Shown piece after piece: positions 23,334 through 31,513 of a DNA stretch of 32,274 nt. The DNA is taken from contig JAUXCW010000007.1 of the NCBI GenBank assembly GCA_030618705.1, positions 1 to 32,274 on the forward strand. The letters run 5' to 3'. The DNA comes from Gammaproteobacteria bacterium. Its GTDB lineage: Bacteria > Pseudomonadota > Gammaproteobacteria > Pseudomonadales > JAHEGP01. A program made the translations under genes and the position numbers. The notes under the pieces were generated by a model. It saw only the letters and a list, made by a program, of their open reading frames with translations. It made no database searches and had not been told where the DNA came from. Position 1 is the first letter of the stretch, and every line of letters starts with the position of its first letter.

Positions 23334-23720
23334 GTGAGCGACAGACAAGCCATACAAACCAATTCCGCACCCCGCGCCATCGGCACATACTCCCAGGCGA
23401 TAAAAGTCGCCGATACTGTCTGGCTATCGGGGCAGATTCCCCTGGATCCCGCGTCCATGGAGCTTGTGGGTGACGACATAGGCAGCCAGACTCGCCGCGT
23501 GTTCGACAACCTCGCCGCGGTTGCCCAGGCAGCGGGGGGCGGCCTGGAGCAGATGGTAAAGCTCAATATCTCCCTCACCGATCTTGGCCACTTCGCCCAG
23601 GTCAACGAGGTCATGGCGGAGTATTTCAGCCAGCCCTACCCCGCACGGGCCTGCGTGGGCGTTGCCTCCCTGCCGCGGGACGCAATGGTGGAAATCGAAG
23701 CCATCATGGTGCTCGACTGA
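23334..23720 (+). CDS. ridA: Reactive intermediate/imine deaminase RidA
   Basis: RidA hydrolyses reactive enamine/imine intermediates released by PLP enzymes such as threonine dehydratase. The 128 residues match the family (YjgF/YER057c/UK114) as a homotrimer: an [10 protein letters not shown]-terminal motif, LSGQIPLDP, and the C-terminal [20 protein letters not shown], in which the Arg of ARACVGV is the conserved substrate-carboxylate-binding residue. The start is GTG at 23334 with GAGAGG upstream at about 7 bases. It sits between spoT and recG, a frequent placement in gammaproteobacteria. Confidence 0.96.
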   Translation: MSDRQAIQTNSAPRAIGTYSQAIKVADTVWLSGQIPLDPASMELVGDDIGSQTRRVFDNLAAVAQAAGGGLEQMVKLNISLTDLGHFAQVNEVMAEYFSQPYPARACVGVASLPRDAMVEIEAIMVLD

Positions 23721-23783
23721 AGCTAACGCCCAAACACCGGGTCCCCGGTCGCTTACCTACCCGGTCCGTCAGGTACACAGCGC

Positions 23784-25865
23784 TTGAATCAGCAAGCACA
23801 GGCCACTCTCGACGCACTGCCCCTGGATCGACTGGTGGGCGTGGGTCCAAAGCTGGCCGCTAAACTTGAAGGCCTCGGCCTGAACAGCGTACAGGATCTG
23901 TTATTTCATCTGCCGCTGCGCTACCAGGACCGCACGCGAATTACACCTATCGGCGGCTTGCAAGCGGGGAGAGACGCGGTAATCGAAGGCGAAATTCGCG
24001 CCAGCGATGTGGTTTTCGGTCGACGCCGCAGCCTGGTATGCCGCTTGCAGGACAGTAGCGGCCTCATCACCTTGCGATTCTTCCACTTCAATGCGCAACA
24101 AAAGGCCCAGCTCGCGCCGGGCACACGCTTGCGCTGTTACGGCGAGGCCCGGCGCGGCGCCTCCGGCCTGGAACTCTATCACCCGGAGTACCAGCGGCTC
24201 ACCGAACAAGCCCCGCCACTGCATGCGACACTGACCCCCGTCTACCCCAGCACCGAGGGTTTCCACCAGGCCAGTTGGCGAAAACTCATTCGACAGGCGC
24301 TGGAGCTCATGCAATCCCACCCCCCCCGGGAGTTGTTACCCGCGGACAGCCAGGCCGGGAAAATCAACCTGGAACGCGCACTGCGCTACCTCCATTCACC
24401 ACCCCGGGATGCCGACCAGGCACAACTCGTGGAGGGACGCCATCCGGCACAACAACGCCTGGCATTGGAAGAGATGATCGCCCACCATCTGGGCCTGCTC
24501 AAACTTCGCCAACAGACCCGCCGCTTGCCCGCACCGAAGATGACCGGCGATAAAAACCCGGGTAAACGCCTGGCCGCCAGTTTGTCCTTTGAGCTGACCG
24601 CGGCCCAACAACGGGTTATCCGCGAGATCAGCGCTGACCTGGACAGTGACTCGCCCATGTTGCGCCTGTTGCAGGGTGATGTCGGCTCCGGTAAAACCGT
24701 GGTCGCAGCGATCGCCGCACTACAGGCAATCGATGCCGGCTACCAGGTCGCCCTGATGGCCCCCACCGAAATACTGGCGGAACAGCATCTGGCAAACTTC
24801 AAACAGTGGTTTCAGCCCCTGGGTATCGAAACCGCCTGGCTGGTCGGGCGACTCAAGGGAAAGGCGCGGCAGGCCCAATTGGACGCTATCGCCGGCGGTG
24901 TGGCGGGGATCATCATCGGCACCCACGCACTGTTTCAGGGCGATGTCAGCTTTGCCAGGCTCGGACTCAATATCATCGATGAACAGCACCGTTTCGGCGT
25001 CCACCAGCGCCTGCAACTCAGGCAGAAAGGCGAATCGGGCACCGCACCCCACCAACTGGTGATGACGGCGACACCTATCCCGCGCACCCTCGCCATGACC
25101 GCCTATGCCGACCTGGATTGCTCGGTCATAGACGAGCTGCCGCCAGGGCGGTCGCCGGTCAGGACGGTCGCCGTGGATAACAGCCGGCGTGCGGATGTCT
25201 TGCAACGGGTTCACTCGGCCTGCCACGACGGCAACCAGGCCTACTGGGTCTGTACCCTGATCGAGGAGTCCGATGTTCTGCAAGCCCAGGCGGCCGAGGC
25301 CACTGCCACGGCCCTGGAGGAAGCCCTGCCCGATATCGCCATCGGCCTGGTTCACGGGCGCCAGAAAGCGCTGGACAAGGCAGCGGTGATGGCGCGGTTT
25401 AAAAGCGGCGAACTCGATTTGCTGGTCGCCACCACTGTCATCGAAGTGGGCGTCGATGTACCCAATGCCAGCTTGATGATTATTGAAAATCCCGAGCGCC
25501 TGGGTCTCGCCCAATTGCACCAGCTCCGGGGGCGGGTCGGCCGCGGCTGCAAACAAAGCCACTGCGTTTTACTCTATCAGGGCCCCCTGTCAAAAACCGG
25601 CAAGGCCCGCATACAGGCCATGCGCGAAAGCAACGACGGCTTCTATATAGCCCAGAGGGATTTGGAGCTGCGCGGCCCGGGCGAAGTGCTGGGCACCCGC
25701 CAGACCGGGATGATGGAATTTCGCATCGCCGATTTACTGAGAGACCAGCACCTGATCGAAGACGTTCGTCGCCTGGCGCAAGTGATAGTGGAGAAGTACC
25801 CGGAGCGGATCGAGCCGCTAATCCTGCGCTGGATTCCCCACGGGGATATCTATGCCGATATCTAG
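23784..25865 (+). CDS. recG: ATP-dependent DNA helicase RecG
   Basis: RecG remodels stalled forks and branch-migrates Holliday junctions. The 693 residues (E. coli 693) start with a TTG at 23784; no ATG or GTG gives the expected N-terminus (NQQAQATLDALPLDRLVGVG). An OB-fold wedge domain (about 60-160) precedes the SF2 helicase: Walker A GDVGSGKT (298-305), DEQH box (399-402), motif III TATPIPRTLAM, and C-terminal motifs VATTVIEVGVDVPNA and QLHQLRGRVGRG. The TRG-like region GEVLGTRQTG is present. The rare start codon probably lowers expression. Its stop is four bases from that of the convergent GNAT gene, with no visible terminator between them. Confidence 0.97.
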   Translation: MNQQAQATLDALPLDRLVGVGPKLAAKLEGLGLNSVQDLLFHLPLRYQDRTRITPIGGLQAGRDAVIEGEIRASDVVFGRRRSLVCRLQDSSGLITLRFFHFNAQQKAQLAPGTRLRCYGEARRGASGLELYHPEYQRLTEQAPPLHATLTPVYPSTEGFHQASWRKLIRQALELMQSHPPRELLPADSQAGKINLERALRYLHSPPRDADQAQLVEGRHPAQQRLALEEMIAHHLGLLKLRQQTRRLPAPKMTGDKNPGKRLAASLSFELTAAQQRVIREISADLDSDSPMLRLLQGDVGSGKTVVAAIAALQAIDAGYQVALMAPTEILAEQHLANFKQWFQPLGIETAWLVGRLKGKARQAQLDAIAGGVAGIIIGTHALFQGDVSFARLGLNIIDEQHRFGVHQRLQLRQKGESGTAPHQLVMTATPIPRTLAMTAYADLDCSVIDELPPGRSPVRTVAVDNSRRADVLQRVHSACHDGNQAYWVCTLIEESDVLQAQAAEATATALEEALPDIAIGLVHGRQKALDKAAVMARFKSGELDLLVATTVIEVGVDVPNASLMIIENPERLGLAQLHQLRGRVGRGCKQSHCVLLYQGPLSKTGKARIQAMRESNDGFYIAQRDLELRGPGEVLGTRQTGMMEFRIADLLRDQHLIEDVRRLAQVIVEKYPERIEPLILRWIPHGDIYADI

Positions 25866-25869
25866 CAAG

Positions 25870-26472
25870 CTATAGCTGTTTCGCCATACACCAGGACTCC
25901 AGGCGACCGATATGCACATGGGCCCGCACCTGGTAGCCCTGCCGGCGATAGTAATCGACATTGTCGGGGTTCTGGGTATCCAGGCAAACCGAGCTGTAGC
26001 CATGCCTTCGGGCACACTCGTCCACGGCCCGCAATAGTGCGCGACCATAGCCACTCCCCTGTGAATCCGGCGTCACCGCCAATAGCGAGAGGTAGAGATG
26101 TCGTTGCCCGGGCCAGTGCCGCGGCAATTCGGCGCCGACCTTGACGAATCGAAACATCGCGGCGAAACCGCAACCGCGCACGACGTCGGCCAGCAGAGGC
26201 AACACACCACCCATGGATTTTAGCGACTGCGAATCTTTCAAATAGGCCAGGCCCAGTAGTCGACCGTCGTCGAACACGCCGAGGCTATGGCCAGAGCCCG
26301 GGGCTTGCAGGCCGTTAAGAATTTCCGCCATGGCGAACTGCTGCTGTCGAAGGGCAGGCTCTCGTCGCCTGCACCAGTATAAAAACAGCGGATCCCGCGA
26401 GAATGCCCTGGCGATAAGTGCGCTTCCCTGCTGGTGATCAGCGCTTTCGAAAAGTCTCGCCTGCAGCGCCAT
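25870..26472 (-). CDS. GNAT family N-acetyltransferase
   Basis: The 200-residue protein has a single GNAT domain. The acetyl-CoA pyrophosphate loop is QGSGYGRALL (138-147), preceded by the beta-4 strand LYLSLLAVTPD and followed by VCLDTQNPDNVDYYRRQGY, the typical beta-5/alpha-4 end. Residues 1-60 resemble those of fungal- and actinobacterial-type GNATs with an LFLYW segment. The substrate is unknown. I use the ATG at 26472; a TTG directly before it is also in frame. It begins five bases after the stop of the upstream exported-protein gene and so is probably cotranscribed with it. Confidence 0.85.
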   Translation of the reverse strand: MALQARLFESADHQQGSALIARAFSRDPLFLYWCRRREPALRQQQFAMAEILNGLQAPGSGHSLGVFDDGRLLGLAYLKDSQSLKSMGGVLPLLADVVRGCGFAAMFRFVKVGAELPRHWPGQRHLYLSLLAVTPDSQGSGYGRALLRAVDECARRHGYSSVCLDTQNPDNVDYYRRQGYQVRAHVHIGRLESWCMAKQL

Positions 26473-26477
26473 CAAGC

Positions 26478-27287
26478 TTACTCGCCACCACGCCCGCTAA
26501 TACCCTGCCCACCAAGGCTGTCAGCGACGCCGGCCAGGGTAGCCGCCACTGCAGCCTGGTATTGATCAAGCAGGCCTTGCACCGCGTCGAGCTGATAACT
26601 GTCCACCATTTCCTGTAACAGCCGGTCTGGAAAAAAACGTCCGCAATAGAGATACCAGGTCTGCATGGCCTCCTGCAGTACCGCGATACGCTCCGCCTCG
26701 ACCTCTTCCCAGCGGACAGTTCCCCCGGGCCTGTCCGCAAGAGAATAAAGCAGCTGGTCTACGGTGTTATGTAGCTGGCCCGCCATTGTGGACGACCGTG
26801 CAGCCAGGTCTATCTGCCGCGCCAGGTTGCGGCGCTCCGCTTTGGCCGGCTGCAGCGCCAGTTGTTGCTCGTATGCCTGCAGTTGCGGACCGTAGTCCTG
26901 CAGTGCCTGGCCATGGCAGGATTGCACCAGCGGAACGATTTCCTCACGGGACAGTGCGGCGATGACCTGCTGGTATAAATCGGGGTCGTAATGTTCCAGT
27001 AAATAAGCTTCTACCGCGGCTTGCAAGCGCGGTGCTGCCAGCTCCTCCATGATTACACTGCGATGACCGGAGAAGCTTTTCCCCTGGCCACTGTAGCGCT
27101 CCAGCTCCCGCGCCAGCAAGGGCTCGACCGGGGTGAAATAGCGCTGTAGCCCCAGGCTATAGAGTGCCTGTTGCACTTGCCGGGAGGCATCGAGCGCGTG
27201 TGCGGGAGATGACAGCATAAAGACTGCCGACAAAACCAGGCAGCTGATCATCCGCAGCCGGTTACTGTGTTGGCGGATAGAGTTCAT
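26478..27287 (-). CDS. Exported, mainly helical protein of unknown family
   Basis: The ATG at 27287 has an excellent AAGGAG four to five bases upstream and lies inside the 3' end of the symporter gene (26-base overlap), implying coupled translation. The 269 residues begin with a signal peptide (hydrophobic core MISCLVLSAVFMLSS, site after AHA). The mature part is predicted to be helical, with YFTPVEPLLARELERYSGQG near the N-terminus and two widely spaced Cys (VQSCHG and YLYCGRF). I do not recognise the family; general character recalls periplasmic DUF2059-like proteins but the match is not firm. The position suggests a role linked to the symporter or simply operon carriage. Confidence 0.75.
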   Translation of the reverse strand: MNSIRQHSNRLRMISCLVLSAVFMLSSPAHALDASRQVQQALYSLGLQRYFTPVEPLLARELERYSGQGKSFSGHRSVIMEELAAPRLQAAVEAYLLEHYDPDLYQQVIAALSREEIVPLVQSCHGQALQDYGPQLQAYEQQLALQPAKAERRNLARQIDLAARSSTMAGQLHNTVDQLLYSLADRPGGTVRWEEVEAERIAVLQEAMQTWYLYCGRFFPDRLLQEMVDSYQLDAVQGLLDQYQAAVAATLAGVADSLGGQGISGRGGE

Positions 27288-28539
27288 TCTCTCCTTCGCT
27301 ACGCGCGATGACCACAGCGCAACAGGAATCACTAAACACATTGACCGAGGTGCGCAACATATCCAGAATGCGGTCGGTCACCATGAGCAATCCTATACCC
27401 TCCAGGGGCACCCCGACAGCGGCGAGAATAATGGATATGGCAACCAGGCTGGCTGCCGGGATTCCCGCCACGCCGATAGAGGTGAGCAGCGCGATCATCA
27501 CGATCATAAATTGCTGGGCGAAGCTCAAGTCCACACCATAGGCCTGGGCGAGAAAAATTGCCGCAACACACTCGTATAGTGCGGTACCGTCCATGTTGAT
27601 AGTGGCGCCCAGTGGGAGTACAAAACTGCTGGTGCGCTGGGAGACGCCGGCGCCTTTTTCCACACATTCGATGGTCAGGGGCAAGGTGGCAGAACTCGAT
27701 GCTGTCGAAAATGCCGTCAACAGGGCCGGCCCCATGACCTGGAAATGGCGCACCGGGTTGACCCTGCCCAACAGCGACAGGGCAATGGGCAAGGCGACAA
27801 AAGCGTGCAGCGCCAGCGCCAGCAACACGGTAAGAAAAAACCACAGCAGGGGCAGCATGACATCGAAGCCCGTCACCGCCATGGTTTTGGCGACCAGGCC
27901 GAACACCCCAAGCGGTGCAAAGCGCATGACGAGCATGGTCATGTCCATCATCACCAGGAAGACACCCTGCCAGAAATTGGCCAGGGTCGAGCGATAGGGC
28001 TCATCGATACGCTGGATCATGGCGCCGAACAACAGGCTGAAGAATATCAGCCCGAGCATCTGACCTTCCGCGGCGGCGGCGACGACGTTGGGCGGGATCA
28101 TGCGGATAAAGACATCGACGATATCGCTGCCGCCGCGCCCCTCGATACGTTCGGCAATTGCCGCTGAATCCTCGCTGACATCCAGGTGGATACGCTCCAA
28201 CAGCGGTGCGCCATCGATAAGCCCCGGATTAATCAAATTGACCACGGCAAGGCCCAGCACGATGGCCACCGCGCTGGAGCTCATGTAGAACAACAGGGTC
28301 TTGCCGCCCATGCGGCCGAGGTTGGAGCCGCCGAGGTTCGCCGCACCGCTGATTATCGACGCCGCGATCAGGGGCACGATAATCATCTTCAGGGCATTGA
28401 GAAACAAGGTGCCGAGAAAGCTGTAAATATCGTAGAGCAGGACGTCGAACAGGGCGCCATCCTGACCGCTCCACACCCCCATCGCGGCACCCAGGCCAAT
28501 GGCGATGAGGATCTGCCAGTGAAGTGCGAGCTTGGTCAT
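27262..28539 (-). CDS. Dicarboxylate/amino acid:cation symporter (DAACS family, GltP/DctA-like)
   Basis: A sodium- or proton-coupled importer with about eight membrane helices and two re-entrant hairpins, 425 residues. HP1 has SSSATLPLT (281-289), helix 7 has the cation motif NMDGT (315-319), and HP2 has GIPAAS (359-364). Helix 8 reads DMLRTSVNVFSD (393-404). Compared with archaeal GltPh, the residues equivalent to D394, R397, T398, N401 and D405 are all present (D393, R396, T397, N400, D404). The Arg favours an acidic amino acid such as glutamate or aspartate over neutral ones. Dicarboxylates remain possible. It follows the rubredoxin fusion by 36 bases and overlaps the exported-protein gene. 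Confidence 0.92.
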   Translation of the reverse strand: MTKLALHWQILIAIGLGAAMGVWSGQDGALFDVLLYDIYSFLGTLFLNALKMIIVPLIAASIISGAANLGGSNLGRMGGKTLLFYMSSSAVAIVLGLAVVNLINPGLIDGAPLLERIHLDVSEDSAAIAERIEGRGGSDIVDVFIRMIPPNVVAAAAEGQMLGLIFFSLLFGAMIQRIDEPYRSTLANFWQGVFLVMMDMTMLVMRFAPLGVFGLVAKTMAVTGFDVMLPLLWFFLTVLLALALHAFVALPIALSLLGRVNPVRHFQVMGPALLTAFSTASSSATLPLTIECVEKGAGVSQRTSSFVLPLGATINMDGTALYECVAAIFLAQAYGVDLSFAQQFMIVMIALLTSIGVAGIPAASLVAISIILAAVGVPLEGIGLLMVTDRILDMLRTSVNVFSDSCCAVVIARSEGENELYPPTQ

Positions 28540-28575
28540 ATCAGCGTCCTGGAGTCGGCGGCATTAGAGTAGAGA

Positions 28576-29955
28576 TCAAGCGAGTATCGGCGGCAGTTCT
28601 TTCTGCAGGCGCATTTTCTCCACGATGCCCTCCCCGGTCAGGGCAAACCCCAGCAGGGCGCCGCCGGCGTCGCGGAACTCCGCCACCACATTATTGCCGT
28701 CCTCCTGTATTTGCCACTCGCCCCGGGCATCCGGCGCCGGCGGACTGACCACCACCGGACAGGCCGGTGTCTTGATGGTAACAGGCATCGCCGGGTAGGT
28801 AACGGGGGTGGGCTCGCCGGCCAGGGTTTTACCCAGCGCCCGCGCCGAGGCCATCAAGGGCGCGACAAACACCAGCACATTGCCCTCCACCTCGGCACAA
28901 TCACCCATCGCGTAGACCGAGGGCGCACTGGTCTGGAGTAGCCGGTCGGTGATGATACCGCGATTGCAGTTAATGCCGGCCGCTTTGGCAAGGGCGGTAC
29001 GGGACCGAACCCCCACCGCGGATACCACCAGATCGGCCTCGAGGACCTCGCCGGTGCTGAGGCTGACCAGCACACCGGAGCCCTCGCTATTTTTGTTGAC
29101 GGCGGTGACCAGCGGGCCGAAGTGAAAGCGCGCACCGAGATCTTCCAACGCCCGCTGCACCGCCCTCCCCGCCGGCTCCGGCAACAAGGTCGGCAGACAA
29201 TGGCCCATGGGATCCACGGTCTCGACCTCGAAGCCGCCGTTGAGCAGGTCATTGGTGAATTCACAACCAATGAGCCCGGCGCCGATAAGCACGACCTTTT
29301 TCACCTCGTTCTGCACTACCGCCTTGCGAAAATCATCGTAGTCCAGCAAGTCGTTAATCGAATAGATATACTCCCGGGCATCCCCCTCGATGGGCGGAGT
29401 GATAGTGTCTGCGCCAAGAGCGAGCACTAACTTACTGTAGTGAATGGAGGTCTCGGCATCCCCCAGCAGAATCATCTGCCGTGAGGTATCAATACGCACC
29501 ACCTGGGTCATGGTCCAGACACTGGCCTTGAATTGCCTGCCCAGGGAGCCGGCATCGAGTTGGGCCAGGTCATCCGCGGAATTCTGCTTGGTAAACCCGG
29601 TAGACAACATGGGCTTGGAATAGGAGCGCCCGTCATCCGACGTCACAATAATCAGCGGCGTATCCTTGTCGTGCTTGCGGAATTCCTTGGCCAGGCCGTA
29701 ACCGGCCAGTCCACTGCCGATAATCACTACCGGCGCCCTGGCGAGATCGGCTTCGAGCTGCTGTTCGTGGTGCGGTACTTTTTCGGGAGTTTGTTCAGCC
29801 AGAAGGGTAAAGTCCTCCTTGCCGACCCCGCAATCCGGACAAAGCCAGTCCCCGGGGACATCTTCCCAACGTGTTCCCGGTGCGACTCCATTGTCGGGAT
29901 CTCCCCTGGCCTCATCATAAATAAAGCCACAAACCATACATTCCCACTTTGCCAT
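28576..29955 (-). CDS. Rubredoxin-rubredoxin:NAD(P)+ reductase fusion
   Basis: An electron-transfer protein of 459 residues. An N-terminal rubredoxin (1-52) with C6-x2-C9 and C39-x2-C42 binds one iron. A short linker joins it to a two-dinucleotide-binding flavoprotein: FAD loop GSGLAG (80-85), NAD loop GAGLIG (225-230), and the FAD-contacting YAMGDCAE (348-355). The reductase part resembles RubB/AlkT, which reduces rubredoxin with NADH for alkane hydroxylation or for oxygen and peroxide detoxification. In Pseudomonas rubA1, rubA2 and rubB are separate genes near recG; here they are one polypeptide. The ATG at 29955 has GGGGAAG upstream. No alkane hydroxylase lies in the window, so a stress role is possible. 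Confidence 0.93.
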   Translation of the reverse strand: MAKWECMVCGFIYDEARGDPDNGVAPGTRWEDVPGDWLCPDCGVGKEDFTLLAEQTPEKVPHHEQQLEADLARAPVVIIGSGLAGYGLAKEFRKHDKDTPLIIVTSDDGRSYSKPMLSTGFTKQNSADDLAQLDAGSLGRQFKASVWTMTQVVRIDTSRQMILLGDAETSIHYSKLVLALGADTITPPIEGDAREYIYSINDLLDYDDFRKAVVQNEVKKVVLIGAGLIGCEFTNDLLNGGFEVETVDPMGHCLPTLLPEPAGRAVQRALEDLGARFHFGPLVTAVNKNSEGSGVLVSLSTGEVLEADLVVSAVGVRSRTALAKAAGINCNRGIITDRLLQTSAPSVYAMGDCAEVEGNVLVFVAPLMASARALGKTLAGEPTPVTYPAMPVTIKTPACPVVVSPPAPDARGEWQIQEDGNNVVAEFRDAGGALLGFALTGEGIVEKMRLQKELPPILA

Positions 29956-30236
29956 ATGCTGCTTCCCCAGTCTGGCCTGCCACGCGGCCATGTTCGAAAT
30001 CCGCCGCTGCCGGCAGCTATCCGTACGATTACGCTCCCGGCGGCAGCTTGCAAGTTTATGTGATTTCCCGCATTCTGCCGCCCGCTACCCACAGAGGCAC
30101 CAGGATGGGATCATCCAGCTGCCAGAGTGATAGACCGCGTATTTTACGATCAATGTCCTCGCAAGTACCAGCCCCGGTTAGCGAGATGGCGCGTCCACCG
30201 ATAAATTCAATTCCGCACCCCGGCGACGGTCAGGCC

Positions 30237-31376
30237 ATGGATATCCGTTTTATCTCCCACATCGATCACTGCCCCGCCGACGATTGGGACGCGATTGCCG
30301 GCGCGGACTACCCCTTCACCCGGCACTGCTACCTGGCAGCGCTGGAGCGCAGCGGCAGCGTCGGCGGGGATAGCGGCTGGCTGGCACACCACGCGCTGCT
30401 CTACGAGGACAACACCGTCGTCGGTGTCATGCCGCTCTATATCAAGCAGAACTCCTATGGCGAATACGTATTCGATTGGAGCTGGGCCAATGCCTACCAC
30501 CAGAACGGCCTGGAGTACTATCCCAAGCTGGTGACGGCAATTCCCTTCACCCCTGCCACCGGGCCCAGATTGATGTTGACCGCCGGGGCGCCGGCCAACT
30601 GCCAGGCCGAGGTAAGGCGTGCAGTGGAGCAGGAGATGGTACGGCTGGGCGCCAGTGGCTGGCACCTGTTATTCCCCGCAGAGGAAGAGGCACAACAGTG
30701 GCAGCGTGCGGGACTGATGCAGCGCCGGGGTGTCCAGTACCACTGGTTCAACGAGGACTATCGCGACTTCGACGACTTTCTCGCCGGATTCAGCTCCCGT
30801 AAGCGCAAGAACCTGCGCAAGGAGAGAAGGCGGGTTGCCGACCAGGGAATCAGCTTGCACTGCTTCCAGGGCGAGCAACTCACCGGGGAGCACTGGCAGC
30901 ATTTCTTTGCTTTCTACCAGATGACCTATGCCAGGCTCAGCGGACACGGCGGCTACCTGAGGCGTGCTTTTTTTGAACAGATCGGTAATACCATGGGCGA
31001 CGCGGTAGTCATGGTGTTAGCCAAACAGGAGGGTCGATGGATCGCCGGCGCGCTCAATTTCCTCGGCCACGACACTCTCTATGGCCGCTACTGGGGCTGT
31101 GCCCGTGAGTGCGAATTCCTGCACTTCGAAACCTGCTACTACCAGGGCATCGAGTACTGTATTCGCCACGGCATCAAGCGATTTGACCCCGGGGCACAGG
31201 GAGAACATAAAATTCAGCGCGGCTTCACCCCGGTGGCGACCAGCTCCAGCCACCTCATCACCCACCCGGGATTCCGCCAGGCAATCGGCCGGTTCCTGGA
31301 CGAAGAGGCCTCCCATATGGAGCACTATACGGCCCAGGCCAGCGCCGGTTTGCCCTTCAAAAAGAAAGATCAATAG
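30237..31376 (+). CDS. FemAB-like / DUF482 family protein (GNAT-fold, possible aminoacyl or acyl transferase)
   Basis: The 379 residues from the ATG at 30237 match the DUF482 (peptidogalycan biosynthesis/recognition, FemAB-like) family with tandem GNAT-like folds. Visible stretches are the N-terminal FTRHCYLAALERSGSVG, then VGVMPLYIKQNSYGEYVFDW and YYPKLVTAIPFTPATGPR, the conserved SSRKRKNLRKERRRV basic helix, and RFDPGAQGEHKIQRGFTPV. No signal peptide is seen. The exact substrate is unknown. The frame is open upstream to 29949; other in-frame ATGs at 30153 and 30186 would add Pro/Ser-rich residues not typical of the family, and all the Shine-Dalgarnos are weak. It is divergent from the rubredoxin fusion. 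Confidence 0.85.
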   Translation: MDIRFISHIDHCPADDWDAIAGADYPFTRHCYLAALERSGSVGGDSGWLAHHALLYEDNTVVGVMPLYIKQNSYGEYVFDWSWANAYHQNGLEYYPKLVTAIPFTPATGPRLMLTAGAPANCQAEVRRAVEQEMVRLGASGWHLLFPAEEEAQQWQRAGLMQRRGVQYHWFNEDYRDFDDFLAGFSSRKRKNLRKERRRVADQGISLHCFQGEQLTGEHWQHFFAFYQMTYARLSGHGGYLRRAFFEQIGNTMGDAVVMVLAKQEGRWIAGALNFLGHDTLYGRYWGCARECEFLHFETCYYQGIEYCIRHGIKRFDPGAQGEHKIQRGFTPVATSSSHLITHPGFRQAIGRFLDEEASHMEHYTAQASAGLPFKKKDQ

Positions 31377-31513
31377 ATGCCTAATTGTGGCGGAGTTCAC
31401 GGCTGCACCGTGTCCCCGCGCATAAGCCTGCAATTAAGCCGGGACCCCGCGGGCCATAAGGGCCTATGCTTGTTAATGTGTCCAACCCAGACTGCTACGC
31501 AGGTGCTCCTGGT

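Noticed and set aside
30006-30017. Perfect 12-bp palindrome GCTGCCGGCAGC in the gap between the rubredoxin fusion and the FemAB-like gene
   Set aside because: Short, GC-rich palindromes are expected by chance at this GC level; no second copy or promoter context was found to support an operator.
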